DNA from: Stramonita haemastoma
Lineage: Eukaryota > Mollusca > Gastropoda > Neogastropoda > Muricidae
Reading direction: 5' to 3'
Assembly: GCA_030674155.1 (NCBI GenBank)
Contig: CM060335.1
Span: 30,176,328-30,186,327, forward strand
DNA length: 10,000 nt
Shown: positions 1 to 7,754 of the stretch, in pieces
Numbering within the stretch: position 1 is the first letter of the stretch
Layout: each line of letters starts with the position of its first letter
The notes under the pieces: generated by a model
Database searches by the model: none
The model's input: the letters and a program-made list of their open reading frames with translations, nothing else
Told to the model about the DNA's origin: nothing
Position numbers and translations under genes: made by a program

Positions 1-479
1 AAAAAGACAAAAGACAAAACACAAATCGACAAAGAACAGCTGAAGAAAACAGTTGGCAATTCCGTGTTCAGCAGATACCTGTCACTTATCAACCCCATCA
101 TACAAGCAAAGTTCCTGTGGAGAAGCTGCGCTTGCCAGTTATAAATAACATCCCACTTTCTGGAAATTCTTGTGCTAGGAATTCCCTCTTTTCGATCCCT
201 CTCTTTGTTTCTGCCTTGTTCCTTTTCTTCTTGTCACCACATCCGTCTCCTCTATTTTCTGTCTTCTTGATCCATTCTCCTGATTTTTTTCCCCAGAAAG
301 ACTTCAAACATTTTCTCTCCCATGCCGAGGGTCGGATGTGCCGGGCCCAACTTGTCAGGCCATGACGGCAGCGTAACGCATTTTCACTCATAAAACAGGT
401 AACAATTGTTGCGTCTGAGTGTTCGACGATGAAGAAGAACACAAGCAATGTACTACAGCAGACACTGCAGCCTATATGT
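1..479. other. Unique, apparently non-coding sequence
   Basis: This stretch has balanced composition, unlike the arrays that follow. No frame gives a protein with a recognisable domain. A pyrimidine-rich run at about 180-290 makes the minus strand look open, but the translation is only Phe/Leu/Cys-rich. The only structured signal is an exon-like segment at 297-398, reported separately. No tRNA, SINE or LINE motif is visible here. Confidence 0.5.
297..398 (+). other. Exon-like segment with acceptor and donor consensus (tentative)
   Basis: A pyrimidine-rich run with TTTTTTTCCCCAG ends at 296, matching an animal 3' splice site. After 102 bases comes CAG|GTAAC, with GT at 399-400, matching a 5' splice site. 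All three frames contain a stop: one frame is open to a TAA at 391-393, and the others stop earlier. An internal coding exon is therefore unlikely. It could be an untranslated or long non-coding RNA exon, or chance. Both splice signals are short and arise often at random. Confidence 0.15.
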
Positions 480-1373
480 AAAAAGAAAAAAAAGAAGAGT
501 TGTAAAGAACAAGAACTGTGAGGAACGCAAAAATAAATGCACAGAAAAATTATTGCCACCCCCCAAAATAAAAAACAACAACACACACAACACAAAAAAA
601 GGAGAACGAGAATGTGAAGAAAAATGCAAATAATGCAAAAAAAGAAAGCAAAGAAGAATGTACATAAAAAGCAGAATGACAGAAGAAAGAAGAGGAATTC
701 ACAGAAAAAACAACACAAAGAAGGAAACATTCAAAGACAATAAGAATACAAGGAGGGCAATGCAAAGAACAAAAATAATACAAAAAGAAAAAAAAAAAAG
801 CAAATATGAAGAATACAAAGAATAAAAAAGGCAAAGAAGAAAAACTACAAAGAAAAATGATGAAATGAAGAAGGTAAAGGATGCAAAGAAAGCGTAGAAG
901 AAGAAGGATGCAAAGAAGAATGCAAAAAAAAAAGAATGCAAAGAAGATTGCAAAGAACTCCGAAGAAGAAGAATTGCGGAGAGGCAGGAGAATTGCGAAG
1001 AAGACATGCGAAGAAGAAGAAGAATTGCGAAAAGAGAAGAAGAAGAAGAAGAAGAAGAAGAAGAAGAAGAGAAGAAGAAGAAGAAGAAGAAGAAGAGAAG
1101 GAAGGAAGGAAGGAAGAAGAAGAAGAAGAAGAACTAGAGTTGCGAGGAAGATGGATTGCAAGAAGAATTGTAAGGAAGAACTGCGAGGAAGAACTGCGGG
1201 AAAGAATTGCAAGAAGAATTGCAAAGAAGAAGAAAAAGTAACAAAGAAGAAGATATGCGAAGAAGAAGAATTGCGAAGAGGAAGAATTGCGAAGAAGAAG
1301 AATTGCGAAGAATTGCGAAGAAGAAGAAGAAGAAGAAGAAGAAGAGAAGAAGAAGAAGAAGAAGAAGAAGAAG

Positions 1374-1436
1374 AATTGCGAAGAAGAGAAGAAGAATTGC
1401 GAAGAAGAGAAGAAGAATTGCGAAGAAGAAGAAGAA
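1374..1436 (+). repeat. 21-bp tandem unit within the purine tract
   Basis: Three consecutive units begin at 1374, 1395 and 1416. Each reads AATTGCGAAGAAG followed by a GAGAAGAAG-type spacer; the third diverges at its end. It shows that the tract expanded locally as longer units as well as by triplet slippage. Confidence 0.75.
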
Positions 1437-1573
1437 GAAGAAGAATTGCGAAGAAGAAGAAGAATTGCGAGAAGAAGAGACTTGCGAAGAGAATAGCGAA
1501 GAAGAATTGCGAAGAAGAAGAAAAAGTAAACACAGAAGATAATAAAGAAGAAGAAGAAGAAGAAGAAGGAAAA

Positions 1574-1623
1574 GGAGGAGGAGGAGGAAAAGGAGGAGGA
1601 GGAGGAAAGGAGGAGGAGGAGGG
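1574..1623 (+). repeat. Three GGA 15-mers in tandem (G-quadruplex candidate)
   Basis: GGAGGAGGAGGAGGA or its near equivalent begins at 1574, 1592 and 1609, giving a 17-18-bp period separated by A-rich spacers. GGA repeats of four or more are known to fold into G-tetrad/heptad structures in vitro. Formation in this locus is inferred. More irregular GGA repeats continue to about 1670. Confidence 0.7.
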
Positions 1624-1675
1624 AAGAAGGAGGAGGAGAAGGAGAAGGGAGGAGGAGAAGGAGGAGGAACAGCAA

Positions 1676-1800
1676 TAGGGTTGAAAGATCATGAGGAGAA
1701 TGGATCATTTTGAGAGAAGACAGAGAAGAAAATATCATGATTTAATACAATCACACACGCAACATTCCTAGCTCGGCATATGAAAATTGATGTCAATGAA
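1676..1800. other. Non-repetitive island inside the purine tract
   Basis: The purine bias breaks here: the sequence contains ATCATGATTTAATACAATC and a mixed segment around 1760-1790. No motif or coding signal is recognisable. It separates the GGA-rich end of the core from the degraded distal arm, so the tract may be two arrays. Confidence 0.5.
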
Positions 1801-2469
1801 AAGGGAGAGGAAATGCAAATGAAAATTGCAAGAACTTCCAAGAAGAAAACGAAAACTTGTGAAGAAGAACTGAGATAAAGAAAACAAGAATTGCGAAGAA
1901 AAAGAGAAAAAAAAAGAATTGCGAGAAGCGAAGATGAAAAAGCATTGCGAAGAAAAATTGCAAAGAAGAAGAATGTGAAGAAGAAGAATAATTCTGGAAA
2001 AGAAGAATTGTGAAGAAGAAGAACAAGAAGAACAAGACGAAGAAAAACAAGAACAAGAGCAAGAAAAAAAGAACAAGAGCAAGAAGAACAAGAGGAGGAA
2101 AAGTGAAGAAAGCCAACGAAAAAAAAATTGTGCAAAGAAGAAGAATGCAAAGAGGAAAAATGCAAAGAAGAAAAATGCAAAGAAGAAGAAGAATGCAAAA
2201 AAAAGAGAAGAATGTCATGAAGAAGAGTTGCAAGGAAGAAGAATAATTCAGAAGAAGAAATTAGAAGAAGAACTTAGTAAAAGAATTCATAAGAAAAAAA
2301 GAAGAATTAAAAAAGGAAAAAAAATTGCGAAGAAGAAAAAGAATTGCAAAGAAAAAGAAGAATTGCGAAGGAGAATTGCAAAGAAGAATTGCGAAGAAAA
2401 ATACAAGATGAACGCGAAGAAGAATTGCAAAGAAGAACTGCGAAGAAGAATTGCAAAAGAATTGCAAAG

Positions 2470-2840
2470 AATACAGACAAACCACAAAACAATACAACAT
2501 ATCACAACATAATACAATGCAAAACAACACACCACAACATAAAACAACACACCACAACCCCAAACAACGTACCACAATACAAAACAACACACCACAACAC
2601 AAACAAAACAGCACACCCCAACACAAAACACCGACAAATACAAAACAACCAACACACACACCACGACACAATACAATACAACACAACACAACACACCACG
2701 ACACGATACAAAACAGCACACCACAACACAATACAAACAACACACCACGACACAATACAAAACAGCACACCACAACACAACACACCACACACGATACAAA
2801 ACAGCGCACCACACCACAACACACCACATCAAAATACACA
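2470..2840 (+). repeat. A/C-rich degenerate tandem array (ACACCACAACAC type)
   Basis: Immediately after the purine tract the plus strand becomes nearly free of G and T. It repeats words such as ACAAAACAACACACCACAAC and ATACAAAACAGCACACCAC, with an irregular spacing of roughly 20-22 bases. Frames are open on both strands because few stop triplets can be formed. The Cys/Val-rich minus translation and the His/Thr/Asn-rich plus translation are artefacts. The word ACAAAACAGCAC is shared with the minisatellite beyond the SINE at 2935-3171. Confidence 0.85.
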
Positions 2841-2934
2841 AACTTGCGCGGAAGTTTGTACCTGGCAGAATCCTCTCTGATCTGCTCAGTTCTGTCCACG
2901 TCGCACCAAGGATGCATGCTAGGTACGCACACCT
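2841..2934. other. Short unique segment upstream of the first SINE
   Basis: This mixed-composition segment carries two small inverted repeats: AAACTT/AAGTTT around a GCGCGG loop near 2848-2865, and TAGGT/ACCTA near 2920-2935. It has no tRNA B box and does not match the 5' part of the other SINE copies. The neighbouring SINE therefore appears 5'-truncated, or this is a different older fragment. Confidence 0.4.
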
Positions 2935-3171
2935 AGTCCTTCGGATGAGACTTTAAACCGAGGCCCCGTGTGCGAACGCACGCAGAACATCTTGCGCACA
3001 CGTTAAATCCTGTTCCGCTTTTCGTAAGAGTAGGCCATCGTGTGCCGGTGGGAACAGATGACATTTACAAAACTGCATATACACGGGGAATGGATGTAAA
3101 AAAGCACAAGAGTGCTTATCCCATTATCCTCGATATAAAAGAATAAATCAAATCAAATCAAATCAAATCAC
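2935..3171 (+). mobile_element. 5'-truncated SINE, core plus tail, copy 1
   Basis: The core begins at TCCTTCGGATGAGAC and continues with AAACCGAGGCC, a TGCGAACGCA hairpin, TAAATCCTGTTCCGC and GTGGGAACAGA. It matches the copies at 7755-8016 (plus) and 8433-8722 (minus), with roughly nine in ten bases identical over the central core by eye. The 3' tail holds GGATG, an A run, a perfect hairpin AAGCAC-AAGA-GTGCTT at 3102-3117, ATATAAAAGAATAAA, and about five AAATC repeats ending at 3171. The tRNA head is missing. The CGGATGAGAC...AAACCGAGG core resembles a conserved SINE domain that I recall from marine invertebrates (perhaps the MetaSINE group); I could not verify this. Confidence 0.85.
3147..3171 (+). 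repeat. AAATC pentamer repeat at the SINE 3' end
   Basis: Five tandem AAATC units follow AGAATA at the end of SINE copy 1. Simple-repeat ends are typical of LINE-mobilised SINEs. The minisatellite begins within about 15 bases. Confidence 0.85.
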
Positions 3172-3179
3172 CTACACGC

Positions 3180-4700
3180 GGCAAAAAACAGCACCACAAC
3201 AAGGCTTTTATACACGACAAGACAAACAAAACAGCACCACAATACGCTCGTTACAAGACAGACAAACAAAACAGCACCACAATAGCGCTCGTTACAAGAC
3301 AAGACAACACAAAACAGCACCACAATAACGCTCGTTACAAGACAAGACAAACAAAACAGCACCACAATGACGCTCCTTACAAGACAAGACAACACAAGAC
3401 AGCACCACAATAACGCTCGTTACAAGACAACACAAAACAGCACCACAATAACGCTCTTACAAGACAACACAAAACAGCACCACAATAACGCTCGTTACAA
3501 GACAAGACAAGACAAAACAGCACCACAATGACGCTCCTTACAAGACAAGACAACACAAGACAGCACCACAATAACGCTCGTTACAAGACAACACAAACAG
3601 CACCACATACGCTCTTACAAGACAAAAAACAGCACCACAATAACGCTCGTTACAAGACAACACAAAACAGCACCACAATAACGCTCGTTACAAGACAACA
3701 CAGAACAGCACACAATAACGCTCCCTACAAGACAAGACAAAACAGCACCACAATAACGCTCCTTACAAGACAAGACAACACAGAACAGCACCACAATAAC
3801 GCTCGTTACAAGACAAGACAAGACAAAACAGCACCACAATAACGCTTTGTACAAGACAAGACAAACAACACAGAACAGCACCACAATAACGCTCGTTACA
3901 AGACAACACAAACAGCACCACAATAACGCTCGTTACAAGACAAGACAAAACAGCACCACAATAACGCTCCTTACAAGACAAGACAACACAGAACAGCACC
4001 ACAATAACGCTCCTTACAAGACAAGACAACACAGAACAGCACCACAATAACGCTCCTTACAAGACAAGACAACAAGAACAGCACCACAATAACGCTCGTT
4101 ACAAGACAAGACAACACAAACAGCACCACAATAACGCTCGTTACAAGACAAGACAACACAAACAGCACCACAATAACGCTCTTACAAGACAAGACAAGAC
4201 AAAACAGCACCACAATAACGCTTGTGACAAGACAAGACAAAACAGCATAAAACAGCACCACAATAACGCTCCTTACAAGACAAGACAAAACAGCACCACA
4301 ATAACGCTCCTTACAAGACAAGACAACACAGAACAGCACCACAAAACGCTCCTTACAAGACAAGACAACACAGAACAGCACCACAATAACGCTCGTTACA
4401 GCAAGACAACAAGACAAACAGCACCACAATAACGTCGTTACAACAAGACAACACAAAACAGCACCACAATAACGCTCGTTACAAGACAAGACAACACAGC
4501 ACCACAATAACGCTCCTTACAAGACAAGACAACACAACAGCACCACAATAACGCTCCTTACAAGACAAGACAACACAGAACAGCACCACAATAACGCTCG
4601 TTACAAGACAAGACAAGACAAGACAAACAGCACACAATAACGCTCGTGTACAAGACAAGACAAGACAAACAGCACCGCAGTAGTGCTCCTTACAAGACAA
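3180..4700 (+). repeat. Minisatellite, 43-bp dominant unit, about 37 copies
   Basis: Each unit runs ACAATAACGCTCSTTACAAG, then a variable ACAAG/ACAAC segment, then ACAGAACAGCACC or ACAAAACAGCACC. Two units at 3958-4000 and 4001-4043 are identical at 43 bp. Other units range from the mid-30s to high-40s because of indels in the ACAAG/ACAAC run. I counted about 37 occurrences of the ACGCTC-type anchor between 3205 and 4682. Two main forms differ at one base: TAACGCTCGTTA is a perfect inverted repeat (5-bp arms, 2-base loop), while TAACGCTCCTTA is not. Since 43 is not a multiple of three, the open frames (WCC...LSCLV-type on the minus strand) drift between frames and are not genes. Confidence 0.95.
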
Positions 4701-4896
4701 ACAAAACATACCATACCAATATAACTGGGTAGAAGGCGAAGAGAGAAGAAATAAAATCCTTACCACGCCCCAATTGCGATCATGTTCCACGAAACCTGGA
4801 ATCACGACTTCCGGCTGTCGAGGTTAAAACTACACAGCATAGCCCCTCTCATCCTTCTCCTCTGTCTTTTCATTTTATGATCTCGGTCTCTCTCTC
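4701..4896. other. Unique spacer without recognisable features
   Basis: The last degenerate minisatellite material fades by about 4710. The sequence up to the CT run is of mixed composition and becomes pyrimidine-rich after 4840. I see no coding frame, tRNA-like motif or repeat. Confidence 0.5.
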
Positions 4897-4898
4897 TC

Positions 4899-4902
<4 letters not shown>

Positions 4903-4943
<41 letters not shown>
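4903..4943 (+). repeat. (TC)n microsatellite
   Basis: An essentially pure TC run of about 20 units, with an imperfect TC-rich lead-in from 4881. The Leu/Ser-repeat frame running through it is an artefact. Confidence 0.95.
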
Positions 4944-4945
<2 letters not shown>

Positions 4946-5122
4946 ATGAGGGGCAATAGCCTATACATGATTAAATTATTCCGGATCTCTCTCTCCTTTG
5001 CTTTTGATGAAATAGACAAAAACACATTAATCCAAACTATTCTGGTCAGAGGTAAGATATAAAAAAGACCCCCCCAAAAACAACAACAACAACAACAACT
5101 GAGAGAGAGAATATAATTATCG
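4944..5122. other. Spacer with short AAC repeat, upstream of LINE relic
   Basis: This is unique AT-rich sequence. It contains a C7 run followed by A5 and about six CAA units at 5081-5099, then a short GA run. The plus-strand frame ending at 5062 contains FDEIDKNTLIQ, which only loosely recalls a reverse-transcriptase segment. I do not consider it supported. Confidence 0.45.
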
Positions 5123-6390
5123 TTAGACCAATGGCTTGAACATTTTAAAATTGTCTTTAGGACAGAGGAGACCAACGCAATGCTATTTACATCAATATAC
5201 ATTACGAATCTGAAAATGAGCTAAACATTCCCATAGCTGAGGCTGAAGTCAGAACCGCCATTGCAACGCTAAAAATTGGGAAGGCATGTGGTTGTGATGG
5301 GGTTGTTGCTGAAATGCTTAAGACTGCAAAATTAAAATTTGCAGCTTTTTGGCTCATCTGTTTAATAAAATTTCAGTAATAGCAAGTTTCCAAGACAGTG
5401 GTCACACTCTATAAATATTTCTATATTCAAAAAGGGAGATGCAGATCAGCCTATTAAGTTTCACCACTAAAATCTATACATATATCCCTCCGAAAACAAT
5501 TTGGAAAAGCAAGCAGACTTTTGAAACTCCTATTCAACTATTGACCATATTTTTTACCTTGTCTTCTATTGCCGAAAAGACTCTGAAGAAAAACAGGGGA
5601 AAATCATATCTAGTGTCCATAGATCTGAGAAAGGCTTTTGATTCTGTTCGTCGTCTTTCTATATTTGCAACCCTAGTTAGGGCCACTTTTGGAAGCCTGA
5701 AAGACCATGCACTCTTCTGTTCTGTCCTGTGTTCGTGTGAATGAAGCAATGACTAATGTTTAAAAATGTCCGCTTGGTGTTAAGCAGGGGTACGTTTTGA
5801 GCCCCTCTCTCTTCTCCTTGTTCATAAACGAAATTGCTGTAAGTATGGAGAATATGGGAAAGCATAGTATTCAAGTACAATCTGATTCTATGGAATTATT
5901 GCTTCTGTTATTCGCAGACAACCTGGCTCTTTTATCAAGGACTCCTGTCGGGCTACAAAGTCAGTTAATTAACTGAAGTATTTTATGCAAAGAAAAATAC
6001 CTGAATAATAAATAGATAAATTTAAAATTATGGTGATTAGAAAGGGTGGACACATAGGTAGAAATGGAAAATGGCATTTAGATGGAGAAAATTTCAAAGT
6101 GATTTATAGTTATACTTACCTGGGATATACTTTTACTACAAAGCTGAGCGTAGTTCAAGGAGTCAAAAATTAGTTACTAAAGGAAAGAAGGCAGTGTATG
6201 ACTGTGCTCGAGTGCTCCACTCTCAATGACATTACTAAACAAACTTGAGATTTTTGATGCTCAGGTTCAGCAAATCTTGTTGTATGGGCTAGAGTTTCTG
6301 GGGACTTGAACACACAGAGTCCATTGAAAAAGTACATACCTTAGCATGCAAACGCTTTTTAGGTGTCTCCCCTAAAACCCTTCAAAATCA
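5123..6390 (+). mobile_element. Decayed non-LTR retrotransposon (LINE), reverse-transcriptase region
   Basis: Fragments of one reverse transcriptase appear in order on the plus strand but in changing frames. They are QWLEHFKIVF (from 5129), ELNIPIAEAEVRTAIATLK with GKACGCDG (about 5218-5302), FPRQWSHSINISIFKKGD (from about 5387), YSTIDHIF (about 5530), IDLRKAFDSV (from 5619, motif A), LGVKQGYVLSP (5773-5805), and FADN (5911-5922). Downstream are KGGHIGRNGKWHLDG with YLGYTFTTKLS (6042-6153), then FDAQVQQILLYG and HTLACKRFLG near 6250-6365. These match the fixed order of LINE reverse transcriptases and their C-terminal region. The 5' part (endonuclease) and the 3' end are absent. I do not assign a clade. 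Confidence 0.9.
5123..6390 (+). pseudogene. Reverse-transcriptase pseudogene of the LINE relic
   Basis: The enzyme would copy element RNA at the target site; this copy cannot. The frame moves at about 5180 and twice in 5350-5381, again in the T run near 5551, between motif A and 5773, and near 6165 and 6320. Stops include 5377, 5974-5976 and 6171-6173. The usual catalytic Y/FADD reads FADN at 5911-5922, so the second aspartate is lost; GVRQGD-type sequence reads GVKQGY. Segments expected between the KIYTYI region and YSTIDHIF are shortened. The motif A aspartates (IDLRKAFDSV) remain. Damage spread over the whole length indicates an old, neutrally decaying copy. Confidence 0.88.
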
Positions 6391-7056
6391 AAAAAATAAA
6401 CAGGTCAAAACAAAAACAAAAAAGCAAACAAAATATAAAATGAATAACCCCAACATCACAGATACGAATCATACACACGCCAGTTCATCCAGAAATGAAT
6501 AAATATTGTATTAAATCAATAAACAACCTGTGGTGTTCCTTTTTCAGTGACACATACTAAAAGAAAAACAAATTATGACAATACGAGTCCTACTTACACC
6601 CTCCATCTAGAAATAATGACATTACTCCAAAATATCATCTGTGATGTGCCCTGTCTTCAGTTATAAACATGAGAGAAAATGAGAATGAATAACAAATGAA
6701 AAGTCAATGAACCCCCAAAAGTGATGCTCCTATGTTTTTTTTAAGCTGAAAATACATTTTTGAAATGACAACAACAACAACACTAAAAAAAAAGGAAAAT
6801 TGAAGGAAAAAGAAGCTAATGGATGATATGTGAAAATAAGCTGTTAGATAGATTGTGATGACACGCAATGTTCTTGATGAACCTTAAAATGAACCCCCCC
6901 CCTCCCCCCGCGTTAAAACCAAAAACCAAGAAGACAAACAATATTCTACAAGAAAAGTGTGGAAAAAGAAAAAGGATTAAGACAAATACTGCAAACACAA
7001 CTAAAATATTCCAATAAACAAGCAACCAAACATAAAAACAGGAAATAGAATAAAAA

Positions 7057-7057
<1 letters not shown>
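6391..7057. other. AT-rich intergenic sequence
   Basis: A-rich DNA with many AAAC/AAAAC words (6380-6440), a short CAA run (6767-6781), and a C-run segment CCCCCCCCTCCCCCC near 6894-6908. A weak local duplication links 6462-6496 to 6581-6614. No coding frame or SINE motif is recognisable. Confidence 0.5.
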
Positions 7058-7142
<85 letters not shown>

Positions 7143-7165
7143 GCGCGCGCGCGCACGCGCGCGCG
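7058..7165 (+). repeat. (CA)n-(CG)n compound microsatellite
   Basis: About 35 uninterrupted CA units (7058-7128) pass directly into about 18 CG units with one CA interruption (to 7165). Both are alternating purine-pyrimidine tracts, the class known to adopt left-handed Z-DNA, and CG is the strongest former. The minus-strand Cys/Val-repeat and Ala/Arg-repeat frames are artefacts. Confidence 0.97.
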
Positions 7166-7295
7166 AACGCCATCAGATGCTTCACACTATGTAACCTCAC
7201 CAAGCTGTCATCATTAGCTGCGCGCATGCTGCGAATATATTGCACTTTCTTGCAATAAATCTCTGCATACAACAAAACAATGATGGGGGATGGGG
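7166..7295. other. Spacer between the CA/CG run and the SINE cluster
   Basis: Unique sequence with no coding or RNA signal. A G-rich ATGGGGGATGGGGGACGGG segment at 7282-7300 immediately precedes the tRNA-like A box. Confidence 0.4.
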
Positions 7296-7591
7296 GACGG
7301 GATAGCTCAGTGGTCAGAGCACTCGCTTTACCCCCAGCCAGGTTAAGCAGCGTCGAGCGTGGTCGCCAATTGGATGGGTGACCGTTTGCGCGCCTTGGCT
7401 TCAGTACTGTCCCCCCAGTTCACCCAGCTGTAAATGGGTACCTGCCCTTTTTAGGGTCAGGGAAGGTAAAGCAGCGAAGGAGAGAAGATGGGCGCCGCCC
7501 TCAACAAGCTGGCCCCTAAAGAAGCTGAGGTCTCTGACGCCTCGCTCCCCTACGACCACACAGGTTATGGGACACCATAACAAAGCCAAAA
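7296..7591 (+). mobile_element. SINE with tRNA A box plus 5S rRNA-like promoter
   Basis: The head starts GGGATAGCTCAGTGGTCAGAGC (A box about 7303-7320), as in tRNA-derived SINEs. Instead of a tRNA B box, 7341-7383 reads GGTTAAGCAGCGTCGAGC, then GTGGTCGCC, then TTGGATGGGTGACC. These correspond to the A block, intermediate element and C block of 5S rRNA. By my count about 32 of 43 bases match the vertebrate 5S sequence as I remember it. The body contains CACCCAGCTGTAAATGGGTACC (7421-7442) and a GAAGCTGAGGTCTCTGACGC segment, and ends near a T run (7592-7603) able to stop RNA polymerase III. The 87-residue frame at 7378-7641 lies inside it and is not a gene. Family name unknown to me. Confidence 0.75.
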
Positions 7592-7754
7592 TTTTTTTTT
7601 TTTCTTTCCGCGTCTTTTGGCTCGCGTGCCGAACAGGATGAAATAGGGATCACCCTGATTCCAATGTATGTGGCCGCAGAACAGCAGCAAACTTGCTACC
7701 TTTTACGAGGAAAAGTACTCTGACAAGAAACGCAAGTAATAGCAACAAGAGCCT
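7592..7754. other. T-rich junction and unique spacer between SINEs
   Basis: A 12-base T run is followed by mixed sequence. It lacks a B box, so the tRNA head expected for the next SINE copy is not recognisable. No coding signal is seen. Confidence 0.4.

Larger units (their letters stand above)
480..2470 (+). repeat. About 2-kb polypurine (GAA/AAG) tract with GAATTGC words
   Basis: The plus strand is overwhelmingly A and G. The core at about 870-1675 is GAA/AAG triplets interrupted by GAATTGCGAAG words. Flanks at 480-870 and 1800-2470 carry decayed forms such as GAATTGCAAAG and GAATGCAAAG. A clean 21-bp period appears at 1374-1436, where AATTGCGAAGAAG recurs at 1374, 1395 and 1416. GGAA repeats lie at about 1096-1116 and GGA repeats at 1574-1675. 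Purine-only codons contain no stop, so all three plus frames and the Ser/Leu/Phe-rich minus frames stay open. The predicted Glu/Lys/Arg-rich proteins are artefacts. Such mirror-like purine tracts can form intramolecular triplexes (known for GAA repeats); whether this one does is inference. Confidence 0.9.

Noticed and set aside
881..1678. 265-residue Glu/Lys/Arg-rich plus-strand frame
   Set aside because: All three plus frames are open across purine-only DNA, so openness is not evidence of coding. No motif outside the repeat is present.
550..1692. 380-residue minus-strand open frame (Ser/Leu/Phe-rich) and related frames at 845-1738
   Set aside because: It is the complement of the GAA purine tract. 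Stop codons cannot form easily in pyrimidine-only sequence, and there is no domain or normal composition.
2261..2932. 223-residue Cys/Val-rich minus-strand frame
   Set aside because: It arises from the complement of the A/C array plus part of the purine tract and a SINE-flanking segment. It crosses three unrelated sequence types.
3971..4507. Cys/Val/Leu repeat protein on the minus strand of the minisatellite
   Set aside because: The dominant unit is 43 bp, not a multiple of three, and indels shift the frame from unit to unit. The repeat peptide results from open composition.
3180..4700. CRISPR-like array
   Set aside because: The units are contiguous tandem repeats with no unique spacers. 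The surroundings are animal-type SINEs and LINE.
4877..5062. Frame with FDEIDKNTLIQ as a second reverse-transcriptase fragment
   Set aside because: The resemblance is short, no neighbouring motif supports it, and the frame begins in the TC microsatellite.
7341..7383. 5S rRNA gene
   Set aside because: Only the internal control region is similar. The 5' part is a tRNA-like A box and the 3' part is SINE body.
7378..7641. 87-residue plus-strand frame
   Set aside because: It lies inside the SINE body and the T run. It shows no protein motif, and SINEs do not encode proteins.
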